NCBI RefSeq assembly: GCF_000374465.1
Contig: NZ_KB894528.1
Location: forward strand, 981,127 to 1,045,126
Source: Ahrensia kielensis DSM 5890
GTDB lineage: Bacteria > Pseudomonadota > Alphaproteobacteria > Rhizobiales > Rhizobiaceae
DNA: 64,000 nt
Direction of reading: 5' to 3'
A program made the position numbers and the translations under genes. Positions 27,664-36,046 of this stretch are shown piece by piece. The notes under the pieces were generated by a model that did not search any database, was not told where the DNA came from, and saw only the letters and a list, made by a program, of their open reading frames with translations. The first letter of the stretch is position 1, and every line of letters begins with the position of its first letter.

Positions 27664-27981
27664 TCAGGCCGCAAAATGTTGCATTTTGCTTTTTTGGTTT
27701 ATTAATTTGAAAGTTTCGAAGCGATCGTGCTCGTGCTTAATACGATCAAGCAGGCAAATTATCTCGGCTTCTGGCGATTGTTGCTCACGGTGCCACTGCG
27801 CACTCACTTCAACAATCACGCCAATCGCATTGGGAAAACATCCACAGCATTTACCGCGCTTTTGCAAAGCATGATACACCTTGCCAACCGTAATTAACTG
27901 CCATGCATCATCATCAAGGAAGCCGCGAACGACTCCCTCAATGTCATTTTTTGAAATGTAGTTACAACTACATACGATCAT
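27664..27981 (-). CDS. BFD-type (2Fe-2S) bacterioferritin-associated ferredoxin
   Basis: 105 residues; the N-terminal 55 form a BFD domain with cluster ligands C4, C6, C45 and C48 (MIVCSCNYIS and KCCGCFP). Classical Bfd is about 64 residues. Here a roughly 45-residue His/Lys/Glu-rich extension follows (from VSAQWHREQ). Bfd reduces the bacterioferritin core to release iron, matching its place 59 bp upstream of bfr. Confidence 0.88.
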   Translation of the reverse strand: MIVCSCNYISKNDIEGVVRGFLDDDAWQLITVGKVYHALQKRGKCCGCFPNAIGVIVEVSAQWHREQQSPEAEIICLLDRIKHEHDRFETFKLINQKSKMQHFAA

Positions 27982-27994
27982 GATTGATCAGATC

Positions 27995-29269
27995 CTATTG
28001 GAAAACAGCGTCTGGGCTATCGAGGCTATCTGAACCTTCAATCTCAAGTTCGCCAAGTTCAAGCGCTGCAACCGCACGTTCAATTGAGCGTGTCTGAGAA
28101 ACCAAACCATCAATCGCAGCCTGAACAGCTGCATTGCCTTCGGTATTACCTTCACTAATCATCTGGTCATAGGCTTCACCGTTTTCGGCACGTTTCGCCA
28201 TTGTCTGCATAAGCGATACAGTTTTGCTGAGTTTTTCTTTCAGCTCAGCATCAACACTTGCGTCTTTAGCGGCAACGAGCTCAGATATAGACGGACCTTC
28301 TACTTTTGATCCATCAACACGTGTATAGCTGCCATTGTACACATTCTGAATACCAACCGCATCATACAGGTGAGAGTTGTGCGTATTATCAGAAAAACAA
28401 TCATGCTCTTCTTCAGGGTCGCCCAAAAGCAGACCGAGCTTCATACGCTCACCAGCAAGCTCACCGTAAGATAATGAACCCATGCCTGTTAGAATAACAG
28501 AAAGCGCATTTTCAGGGTTTTCAGTAAGTGTTGCGCGCGCCTCACCTTCCGTTGTCCAGTTGGCAACCATCTCTTCAAGGTCCGCAACAAGCAGATCAGA
28601 TGCAGCCGCTAAATATTCGCCGCGGCGGTCACAATTACCATTCGTACATTCATCGCCTGACGCATAATCAGTCCATGAGCGCGCACCGGCGCCCGCATCA
28701 TTACCGTTAAGATCTTGACCCCAGAGAAGAAATTCAATCGCGTGATAACCAGTCGCGACATTGGCTTCCACTTCGCCGGCTTCCTGCAATGTCGAAGACA
28801 AAAATTCAGGTGTGATCGTTGATGCGTCAATGGTCTCGCCGTTAATAGCAATTGATTTATTCGCGATTACATTTGCAGCATAAAGCGCATTTTCATCGTT
28901 TTCAGCGCCGTATGAAGCGTCGACATAGTCAATCAGACCTTCATCAAGCGGCCAAGCATTCACACGGCCTTCCCAGTCATCAACAATCGCGTTTCCAAAA
29001 CGGTAAACTTCCGTTTGTTGATAAGGAACACGTGCGGCCAGCCAAGCTTCTTTTGCCGCAGCAAGGTTTGCTTCTGATGGTTCCGCAACAAGTGCATCAA
29101 TCGCTGCGTCCAGTTTCTTTGCTGTTGCGAGAGAATCTTCAAACTTCGCCAAAGCAATATCAGCGTAAGTCTTGGTAACTGCTTCTGCTGTCACTTCTGC
29201 AAATGCTGTCGAAGTGAAGAGTGCCGTGGAAGCTGCAAGCATTGCAATTCCGGTAATCGAGCGTTTCAT
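27995..29269 (-). CDS. irpA: IrpA-like imelysin family iron-regulated protein
   Basis: 424-residue periplasmic imelysin with a signal peptide ending AFA near residue 24. The canonical GxHxxE motif is intact as GYHAIEFLLWGQDLNG. A cysteine pair region, ECTNGNCDRRG, and the LLGDPEEEHDCFSDNTHNS segment are typical of IrpA. Such proteins bind iron for uptake. It is second in the operon, 12 bp after the 181-residue gene, behind an Irr-type box. Confidence 0.93.
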   Translation of the reverse strand: MKRSITGIAMLAASTALFTSTAFAEVTAEAVTKTYADIALAKFEDSLATAKKLDAAIDALVAEPSEANLAAAKEAWLAARVPYQQTEVYRFGNAIVDDWEGRVNAWPLDEGLIDYVDASYGAENDENALYAANVIANKSIAINGETIDASTITPEFLSSTLQEAGEVEANVATGYHAIEFLLWGQDLNGNDAGAGARSWTDYASGDECTNGNCDRRGEYLAAASDLLVADLEEMVANWTTEGEARATLTENPENALSVILTGMGSLSYGELAGERMKLGLLLGDPEEEHDCFSDNTHNSHLYDAVGIQNVYNGSYTRVDGSKVEGPSISELVAAKDASVDAELKEKLSKTVSLMQTMAKRAENGEAYDQMISEGNTEGNAAVQAAIDGLVSQTRSIERAVAALELGELEIEGSDSLDSPDAVFQ

Positions 29270-29281
29270 TAGTCGTTCCTT

Positions 29282-29827
29282 TTAGTGAAAAGTCGGTGGC
29301 GACACATCGTTAAAACGATGCGCTGCTGTTTTTGCGTGATGGTTTAAAATCGATGTGAGAACTTCTGAAGGGATTGGCATCAATATCTTTGCTGCGCCTT
29401 TCAAAATGAGCGCGAAAGAACCCGCTGCCATAACAACTTCGTCGCAGCGTGTCGGACAGCTAAGCGCACTAAGACAAAGCTCTACAGCCTCATCATCGCC
29501 GTTTTGAATACCGGAGATAAGACCAAGTATCATTGTCTCATCCGTGCAGATATTCGGCGTATTGGTTGCAAACATATGAAGCGGGCATTTTGCACATAGC
29601 CCTAACGTATGAAGAAAATCTGCCATTGCCACAAAAGCTGGACGCGAAAATTGCGCACCAAGAATTTCGCGGTACAGATCATTCGCCGCGTCCATAGGAA
29701 CAGGTGATTGCGTCACGACGCTCTCTGTCCAATGTCGATAGCCCTCCAACACTAACCGCTCTGGCGGACGGCTGAGATATCGATGTGCAATAGTGTGTGT
29801 TTGTCCCTGCATTTGCAGAACCGCCAT
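29282..29827 (-). CDS. Hypothetical cysteine-containing protein heading the iron operon
   Basis: 181 residues, not recognised. It has no signal peptide. Cysteines cluster as LCAKCPLHM, ICTDE and LSCPTRCDEV in the central third, which could form a metal or iron-sulfur site. The first 40 residues are basic and the C-terminus contains three His. It is the promoter-proximal gene, 12 bp before irpA, so a regulatory, metal-sensing or assembly role is conceivable. A GTG/ATG choice upstream of 29827 is not supported by a ribosome site. Confidence 0.72.
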   Translation of the reverse strand: MAVLQMQGQTHTIAHRYLSRPPERLVLEGYRHWTESVVTQSPVPMDAANDLYREILGAQFSRPAFVAMADFLHTLGLCAKCPLHMFATNTPNICTDETMILGLISGIQNGDDEAVELCLSALSCPTRCDEVVMAAGSFALILKGAAKILMPIPSEVLTSILNHHAKTAAHRFNDVSPPTFH

Positions 29828-29886
29828 ATAACCTGACTAATTTTGTCCGATTAAACATGTCAAAAAACATGTGTCAAACACTCAAG

Positions 29887-29903
29887 TTTAAAACGATTCT
29901 AAA
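29887..29903. promoter_or_regulatory. Irr-type iron control element
   Basis: The sequence TTTAAAACGATTCTAAA is a 17-bp near-palindrome (arms TTTAxAA and TTxTAAA around 3 bp), one mismatch per arm pair from the rhizobial ICE consensus TTTAGAANNNTTCTAAA. It lies 60 bp upstream of the iron operon's first start codon. Irr represses uptake genes or activates them under iron limitation depending on location. Confidence 0.72.
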
Positions 29904-30082
29904 CTCTGCGTTCAAGCAGAGTGCCCGAAGCACCAAATAAATATAATTTATCATGTAAAATCAATAAATTAAGCTCTCAACAATTAAAACAAAAGCAGAC
30001 CAACGGCATCATTTTTCAATTGAGATTATTTAATTTTCTTCACAGATTGAGCGCAATTTCGCGTGAATCAACAGGCTAAAAC

Positions 30083-30355
30083 TTAAGAAAATAGTTTTTC
30101 TAACTCACTAAGAGCGGCCAAAGACGCGTCTCTACTGTCCTGAATAGCTTTATGGTTTTCAACAGTTATTGCCGCAAGCAATTCGCCAAATCGCTCATTG
30201 GCTGCGGCGAAAAGGACAGATTGCTGACCGCTCCGAATATTGTCCGGTAAAGCTGACCTCACCAAATGCCGATAGGTAATTGCAGTAGACTTATCGGCTG
30301 AAGTAACACCGCAAATCATCTCGCGGGCCAGATCAATTTTAGCGGCAGACATCAT
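30083..30355 (-). CDS. Hypothetical protein
   Basis: 90-residue helical protein, not recognised, with no membrane segment or cysteine cluster (a single Cys near residue 15). It stands alone between the iron operon promoter and the sugar ABC ATPase gene. The double ATG at the start and consistent codon usage support it as real, but it has no family evidence. Confidence 0.5.
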   Translation of the reverse strand: MMSAAKIDLAREMICGVTSADKSTAITYRHLVRSALPDNIRSGQQSVLFAAANERFGELLAAITVENHKAIQDSRDASLAALSELEKLFS

Positions 30356-30473
30356 GGTTTCGTGTTTTCGTGTTGGTTAAACAGCAGCGATTCACTACCA
30401 TAACAACCGCTACAACACAGTCCGCCTACAGCCAACTCCTATTGTGCAGTTCGCACGTCAAATATTGATGCGG

Positions 30474-31562
30474 TTACTTTTTCAGTGTCACGCCGCTGTT
30501 TGTATCAAAGAGATGGAACTCGTTTTGATCCAGAATAATGCCAACATCCTTATCAGCTTCAATTGATGTTTGTCCGTTCAAATGAATTGTTACTGGCGTT
30601 CCATCAGCTGCAAAAGTGTAAATAAAGGATTCGCCGCCAAGCTGCTCCGTATTGCGCACTTTCACGACAATATCTGACTTTGCTTTGGTGCCAACAGTCA
30701 AATGGTTAGGGCGAAAACCAATCGTTACCTTGTCGCCAGCTTTTACATCAAAACGCTTTGCATCAAGCTTGATCGCTTTACCGTCAGTCGGTTGGAAAGA
30801 AATCTTACCAGCCGTAACACCCGTCACCTCACCCGTTAGAAAATTCATTTTAGGCGAACCGATAAAGCCGGCTATAAACATATTGGCTGGATTATTATAA
30901 ATTTCGAGCGGTGCACCATATTGCTCGACAAGCCCTAAGCGCAGAACAGCGATCTTATCAGCCATCGTCATCGCTTCAACTTGGTCATGCGTGACATAAA
31001 TCATCGTATTGCCAAGACGCTTGTGGAGAGCCGAAATTTCGCCGCGCATATCAACACGCAATTCGGCATCAAGGTTTGATAATGGCTCGTCAAAGAGGAA
31101 AATTGATGGTTCGCGCACAACAGCGCGCCCGATAGCAACACGTTGCCGCTGCCCACCAGACAAATCTTTCGGCTTTCGATCCAGCAATTCGCTAATTTGC
31201 AACATGGTTGCAACTTCACCGACTTTTTTCTCAATTTCCGGTTTTGGTGTTCGAACATTCTCAAGACCAAAGGAGAGATTTTCGCGCACCGACATATGCG
31301 GGTAAAGAGCATATGATTGGAACACCATTGCCAGCCCACGGTCGGCAGCAGGAATATTGTTCACCACTTGGCCGCCAATCGAAATTGTACCGCCAGTAAT
31401 TGGCTCCAAACCTGATATCATCCGCAACAAAGTCGATTTCCCGCAACCCGAAGGCCCAACAAATACACAGAACTCGCCCTGCTCTATACTCAGATCGACA
31501 CCTTTGATCACATCTGCTGCGCCATAAGATTTGCGCACATTACTCAGAACCAGATGAGACAT
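30474..31562 (-). CDS. Carbohydrate ABC transporter ATP-binding protein (CUT1/UgpC-MsmK type)
   Basis: 362 residues, with Walker [12 protein letters not shown], signature [14 protein letters not shown], Walker [17 protein letters not shown], and a C-terminal regulatory TOBE/MalK-like domain (from about 238). It is last in the sugar operon and starts on the base after the permease stop. Similar in design to UgpC but clearly a separate paralogue. Confidence 0.92.
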   Translation of the reverse strand: MSHLVLSNVRKSYGAADVIKGVDLSIEQGEFCVFVGPSGCGKSTLLRMISGLEPITGGTISIGGQVVNNIPAADRGLAMVFQSYALYPHMSVRENLSFGLENVRTPKPEIEKKVGEVATMLQISELLDRKPKDLSGGQRQRVAIGRAVVREPSIFLFDEPLSNLDAELRVDMRGEISALHKRLGNTMIYVTHDQVEAMTMADKIAVLRLGLVEQYGAPLEIYNNPANMFIAGFIGSPKMNFLTGEVTGVTAGKISFQPTDGKAIKLDAKRFDVKAGDKVTIGFRPNHLTVGTKAKSDIVVKVRNTEQLGGESFIYTFAADGTPVTIHLNGQTSIEADKDVGIILDQNEFHLFDTNSGVTLKK

Positions 31563-32621
31563 TTATTTACCCCCGGTGGACGCGATTCCCGTCGCGATAT
31601 ATTTTTGTAAAAAGGCGAACACAATTGCGATAGGCAACAGCACCAACATTGTCATGGCAAGCAGATTACTCCATTGCGTATTCAGATCCCCCTGAAACGC
31701 ATTCAGTGCCAATTGTAGTGTGAAATTATTGCTGTCTGACAAAACGATCAAAGGCCACAAGAAATCGTTCCAACGCCACATAATGGCTAGAATGGCCAAT
31801 ACTGCAATTGCTGGCGCACTAAGCGGCAAAATTATGCGCCAGAAGATCTTCCACTCACTGGCTTTATCCATGCGCGCTGCATCAAGAATTTCATCAGGAA
31901 TGGTCAGCATATATTGGCGCAGTAAAAACACACCAGTTGGCGTAGCTGCGCCTGGAATAATAACCCCCCAAAGACTATCCGTTAGATAAAGCTCTTTAGA
32001 GATCAAAAACAACGGCACCAAAACCACGGTCTGCGGAATCATGAGCGTGCCAATCACAAGTGCCAACACAACGGTTCGGCCTTTGAACTGATATTTGGAA
32101 AGAGCAAACGCCGCCATGGAGTTGACAATCAGCATGATAATCGTCGCCGTCGCCGTGATAAACACGCTGTTCCACAAATAACGACCGAAATTAAACTTCT
32201 CAAAAAGCTCCGTATAGTTTTCCGTAGCCAGGCGGAAACTTTCGATAGGTTCGCGCTCTTTGATATTGATCTTCAAACGCTCATCAGGCACCGCCGGATC
32301 AACCATCTGAGCAATAATACCAATACGCCGAATTTGAGCGAGGGTTTTGCCTTCATGCTCACCGCCTTTAATACGGTAAAGCGGCAATGGATCATCATAT
32401 CCATCAACGACGATTGTTTCTTGCGCCATAGGCAACAACCGCGGCGGAAAGCGCAACAAATCAGCCTCCGTCTTAAAAGATGAGAAACCAAGCCAAATAA
32501 CAGGCAGGAACATCAACAAAACACCGCAGAACAGATAAAAGTAAGACAGCCAATCGGTCCAGTGCAGACCACCTAAACCGTTACCGCGTGTTCGTGTAAG
32601 AAATTTAACAGGATTAGCCAT
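31563..32621 (-). CDS. Carbohydrate ABC transporter permease (MalG/UgpE type, with periplasmic insert)
   Basis: 352 residues from the ATG at 32621, which overlaps the previous gene by 8 bp. CUT1 MalG-type permeases are usually 275-300. The surplus is a 75-residue hydrophilic stretch between the first and second helices (about residues 60-135, including DGYDDPLPLYRIKGGEHEG). The coupling motif IPDEILDAARMDKASEWKIF is near residue 250. The insert probably faces the periplasm and could touch the binding protein. Confidence 0.9.
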   Translation of the reverse strand: MANPVKFLTRTRGNGLGGLHWTDWLSYFYLFCGVLLMFLPVIWLGFSSFKTEADLLRFPPRLLPMAQETIVVDGYDDPLPLYRIKGGEHEGKTLAQIRRIGIIAQMVDPAVPDERLKINIKEREPIESFRLATENYTELFEKFNFGRYLWNSVFITATATIIMLIVNSMAAFALSKYQFKGRTVVLALVIGTLMIPQTVVLVPLFLISKELYLTDSLWGVIIPGAATPTGVFLLRQYMLTIPDEILDAARMDKASEWKIFWRIILPLSAPAIAVLAILAIMWRWNDFLWPLIVLSDSNNFTLQLALNAFQGDLNTQWSNLLAMTMLVLLPIAIVFAFLQKYIATGIASTGGK

Positions 32622-33582
32622 CAACGTTCTTCCTGTTTGCCCAGAGTTGCGCAAATGTGAGAATTACCAGCACTATCGCCAACATGATTGATGCAGCCGA
32701 TGCCAAACCAAACAAGCGCGGCGTTCCAGCAAAGCCCGTATTATAAATATATTGAATGATAAATGTGGTCGCAGAACCCGGACCACCACCTGTGAAGGCA
32801 AAAATCTCGTCAAAAGTCTGCACGCCCTTAATCAGCGCCAGAACCAGTACAACAAGCATGGTCGGCATTAAAAGCGGCAGCGTAATGCGCCTGAACACCC
32901 GCCAAGGCGACGCGCGATCCATCATCGCCGCTTCATATACATCGCGCGGAATCGCTTGCAAGCCAGCCAGCAAGATTAGAGTGTAAAAGCCCATATGCGC
33001 CCAGATGGACAAGAACACAGACCAGCCAAAGGCCCAACTTGGGTCAAGCAGCCAGTTAAAACTATCAAGCCCTACGGCTTCAAGCCAAGCGTTCAAAACG
33101 CCTTCCCGCTGCAAAATCCATTTCCAGATAAGCGCCACCACAACAGGTGATAGAAGCACAGGAAAGAAGAAAACGCTGCGAAAGAACCCGCGCGCACGAA
33201 TTTTGCGGTTAAGAACAATTGCGGTCAGCAGCGAAAATCCGACCATTAACCCAACCTGCAAGATCACAAATAAAATCGTATTGTGAACAGCGCGCCAGAA
33301 GAAGTCATCGCGACAAGAATTTGGATCAAGATAACTACTGCAATCCAACAGATAATCGAAATTACGGCTTCCCACATAAGGGCGATCGGCAAGCAGAATG
33401 CCATCACTACCAGTAAAGGAATAAACGAAATTGATTATGACGGGCAAAAAGGCAAATAGCCCAAATAAAATAAGATTCGGTAGAAGAAACAACCAAGCAG
33501 GATTTTTTAAACCCAATATATCCTGCATCCACTTCATCGGAACTTCGATCAAGCGCATGAGCGGATTTAGCACTGCGAGCAT
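32614..33582 (-). CDS. Carbohydrate ABC transporter permease (MalF/UgpA type)
   Basis: 322 residues with six helices and the motif IPRDVYEAAMMDRASPWRVF near residue 220. The first periplasmic loop includes a LLDCSSYLDPNSC segment with two cysteines that could form a disulfide. It follows the binding-protein gene after a hairpin, and its TAA overlaps the next permease start. Confidence 0.9.
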   Translation of the reverse strand: MLAVLNPLMRLIEVPMKWMQDILGLKNPAWLFLLPNLILFGLFAFLPVIINFVYSFTGSDGILLADRPYVGSRNFDYLLDCSSYLDPNSCRDDFFWRAVHNTILFVILQVGLMVGFSLLTAIVLNRKIRARGFFRSVFFFPVLLSPVVVALIWKWILQREGVLNAWLEAVGLDSFNWLLDPSWAFGWSVFLSIWAHMGFYTLILLAGLQAIPRDVYEAAMMDRASPWRVFRRITLPLLMPTMLVVLVLALIKGVQTFDEIFAFTGGGPGSATTFIIQYIYNTGFAGTPRLFGLASAASIMLAIVLVILTFAQLWANRKNVDG

Positions 33583-33620
33583 CTAGTTCCCTCCCGTCGA
33601 ACTGTTTGCAATATATTTAT

Positions 33621-33651
33621 GTGCCGCCGATATCATTAATATCGGCGGCAC
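33621..33651 (-). terminator. Hairpin between sugar-binding-protein and permease genes
   Basis: Perfect 13-bp stem (33621-33633 with 33639-33651) and a 5-nt loop, 8 bp after the binding-protein stop and followed on the minus strand by an AT-rich stretch. It is a likely attenuator keeping binding-protein transcripts in excess. Confidence 0.75.
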
Positions 33652-33658
33652 AATAGTG

Positions 33659-34939
33659 TTACTTGGTTTCAGCAAGAGCCTGTTTTAGGTCTTCTTTTGC
33701 ACGATCCATAGCTTCTTCCACTGTGAGCTCGCCAACAATTGCCTGCGTGATACGTTCAACTGAAATGTTGAACATTGCGCGGTTGTTCTTGTAGCCTTGA
33801 TAAGCATAGGCAACAGGCGAAATCTTGGAAACTTGCGCGCTCCAAGCATTAAGAGCTGCAGCAGCTGCAGGTGATGCATCCGAATACTCGACGCCTTTTG
33901 CAGCAACAGCCGCATGTGCAGGAATGTTTTTCGTCTTAGCAGTCATTTCTGCATAGTTGGCTTCTTGGGCAAGATAATCAATTGCCTTCGCGACCAATTC
34001 AGGATGCTCAGTTGAAGCAAAACCAACGATACCAGCTCCACCCGGCATGCCTGTACATCCGCCAACGCCACATGGTGTGCCAACGACTTCCCAGTCAAAC
34101 GCATCGCCAATTTGTTCGTCCATTTTAGCAACTTGCCAGCTACCAGAATAATAATACACCAACTGTCCATTGATGAACTCTTTATCCGCAGCTTGATAAG
34201 CTGAACCGCCAGTGCTGGCCCATACATCACGCGCCATTGTGCCGTCATTATTCCACTCAACGAACTTCTTCACATAGGTTGTGAAGCCTTCATCAACGAG
34301 AATACCAACGCCATTTTCATCAAGAAGCTTAGCACCATCAGAAATTGCAGGCCCCGCTATGCGGTGGCCAGAACGGTCCATTGCCATAGGAAACTGTGTT
34401 TCAGTTTTCTTTGCAACATCGCGTGTTGCAGCTGCCCAGTCCTCCCAAGTTGCATCTGGACCAGGCACTTCCACTTCAGCCTGTTCAAAAAGCGTTTTGT
34501 TGATATATGCGCCTGTAATTGTCAGCTGTGAGTGCAGACCATAAATGCCTTTGTCTTCTGGGCCTTTACGGTACCAATCTAGCGTGCCGCCAAAATTCTT
34601 CTCCCAATAGGCTGCATCAACATATGGAGAAAGGTCGAGATAATATTCAGACAAACCACCAAGGTCTGTAACTTTCGCCATATCCGGCGCATCACCAGCG
34701 GCAAGCTGTACAGGCAGGCTTTCAACAATTGCTTTATATGGCACTTCATCGATTTTGACTGTAACTCCAGGATTTTCCTCTTGGAAACGGTCAAAAATCT
34801 CGCGTGCTGTAGCGCACTCTGTTCCATCGCTGGAACACATATACGTAATTTCTTGCGCAAAAGCCGTGCCCGCACTCATCGCAAGGCCGGATATTGCAGT
34901 CGCTGATGCGAGCAATAGTTTCATTGAATTCATAGACAT
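33659..34939 (-). CDS. Sugar ABC transporter extracellular substrate-binding protein
   Basis: 426-residue SBP family 1 protein with a signal peptide (about 1-28, ending AFAQ). EIFDRFQEENPGVTVKIDEVPYKAIVESLPVQLAAGDAPDM is characteristic of the family, as is a late PGGAGIVGFAST loop. A cysteine pair at the mature N-terminus (MCSSDGTECA) resembles disulfide-bearing relatives. The ligand is unknown; linked dehydrogenases suggest a sugar, polyol or inositol-like compound. Confidence 0.9.
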   Translation of the reverse strand: MSMNSMKLLLASATAISGLAMSAGTAFAQEITYMCSSDGTECATAREIFDRFQEENPGVTVKIDEVPYKAIVESLPVQLAAGDAPDMAKVTDLGGLSEYYLDLSPYVDAAYWEKNFGGTLDWYRKGPEDKGIYGLHSQLTITGAYINKTLFEQAEVEVPGPDATWEDWAAATRDVAKKTETQFPMAMDRSGHRIAGPAISDGAKLLDENGVGILVDEGFTTYVKKFVEWNNDGTMARDVWASTGGSAYQAADKEFINGQLVYYYSGSWQVAKMDEQIGDAFDWEVVGTPCGVGGCTGMPGGAGIVGFASTEHPELVAKAIDYLAQEANYAEMTAKTKNIPAHAAVAAKGVEYSDASPAAAAALNAWSAQVSKISPVAYAYQGYKNNRAMFNISVERITQAIVGELTVEEAMDRAKEDLKQALAETK

Positions 34940-34975
34940 CTGGTTCCTCCCTTTGTGTCTATTCGAGTGCCAAGA

Positions 34976-36046
34976 TTAGCTTGTAATCGTTGGCGCCCAT
35001 CCATCATAGAAGGCATCGCCTTCTGTAATCGGTGCCTGCACTATCGCGCAGCTTCGAGCAGATTGATACATCATTGATACAATTTCAAGTGACCTTATGC
35101 CATCTTCGATAATTACTGCATTTTTACCATCATTTTGAAGGCAATCTGCCAGTGCTTCAAAGAAACCAGCAAAGCCTGAATGCACAAAATCAACCTTTGA
35201 TACTATTGCATCAACTTGATCTTGTGTCACACGTCCACGAGCTTCGAAAGTCCATTCATCTTCAGCTGGATTATAAGGCGATGTACCACTTGTCGCCGTT
35301 AGGTTTTCAAACACAAACCTTAATCTTGAAGTATCCTTTGCTGCACCAAGCGTGATTGAGCTCGTTGCTAAAGCACCGCTCTCCATAACAAATGAAATGG
35401 ACGCACAGTCTTCAACCTCAATGTCATTAACCCGCGTATCAACGAAAGCATTCACCTTTTTCACACCGCCGAAGATTGCACAAAGAAGATCATGATTATG
35501 AATGGCATGGCCAAGAATAGCGCCGCCCCGCTCGCCTTTCCATGTGCCGCGCCAAGGGTTGGCATAGTAATCGGCTTCCCTGTTCCAATGAGTTTCAATA
35601 CTGGCAACCAGCGGTTTGCCTGCAAGCTCAATCAAAGCTTTAAGCTTTGAAATCGCAGGCCCAAAACGATATTGGAAAACCGGAAAAAGCATTTTGCCAT
35701 ATTTAGCTGCCTGCGCTGCAAGCAAATCTGCCTCTCTTAGAGAATTAACAAGCGGTTTTTCGCACACCACATGCTTACCCGCTGCAAGTGCCTTCATCGA
35801 CATATCAAAGTGCAGATGCGGCGGCAGACAAATATCAATTAAATCAATATCTTCACGTATTAAAAGTGAATCAAAATCTGAGGTAACAGAAATGGCAGTG
35901 TCGCCCCCCGAAATCTCTCTCGCGCGCGCTTCATCAATATCACAAATATCGCTGACCTGAAAACGGTCCGGCAAAGCACGATAACCAGCAAGATGCTCAC
36001 GCCCAATTCCAGCGCCTATAATTGCTACTTTGAGAACCTTACTCAT
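34976..36046 (-). CDS. Gfo/Idh/MocA family oxidoreductase (1 of 3)
   Basis: 356 residues from the ATG at 36046, which overlaps the upstream gene's TGA in an ATGA. An intact Rossmann loop (AIIGAGIGREHLAGY), the CEKPLVNSLREAD lysine motif and the WRGTWKGERGGAILGHAIHNHDL substrate segment are present. It is NAD(P)-dependent on a sugar or polyol. Promoter-distal among the three dehydrogenases and next to the importer genes. Confidence 0.88.
   Translation of the reverse strand: MSKVLKVAIIGAGIGREHLAGYRALPDRFQVSDICDIDEARAREISGGDTAISVTSDFDSLLIREDIDLIDICLPPHLHFDMSMKALAAGKHVVCEKPLVNSLREADLLAAQAAKYGKMLFPVFQYRFGPAISKLKALIELAGKPLVASIETHWNREADYYANPWRGTWKGERGGAILGHAIHNHDLLCAIFGGVKKVNAFVDTRVNDIEVEDCASISFVMESGALATSSITLGAAKDTSRLRFVFENLTATSGTSPYNPAEDEWTFEARGRVTQDQVDAIVSKVDFVHSGFAGFFEALADCLQNDGKNAVIIEDGIRSLEIVSMMYQSARSCAIVQAPITEGDAFYDGWAPTITS

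Noticed and set aside
30474-34939. Naming the second CUT1 importer as a second ugp system
   Set aside because: The ATPase resembles UgpC, but the binding protein lacks UgpB segments, the permeases have large inserts, and the linked genes are sugar or polyol dehydrogenases.
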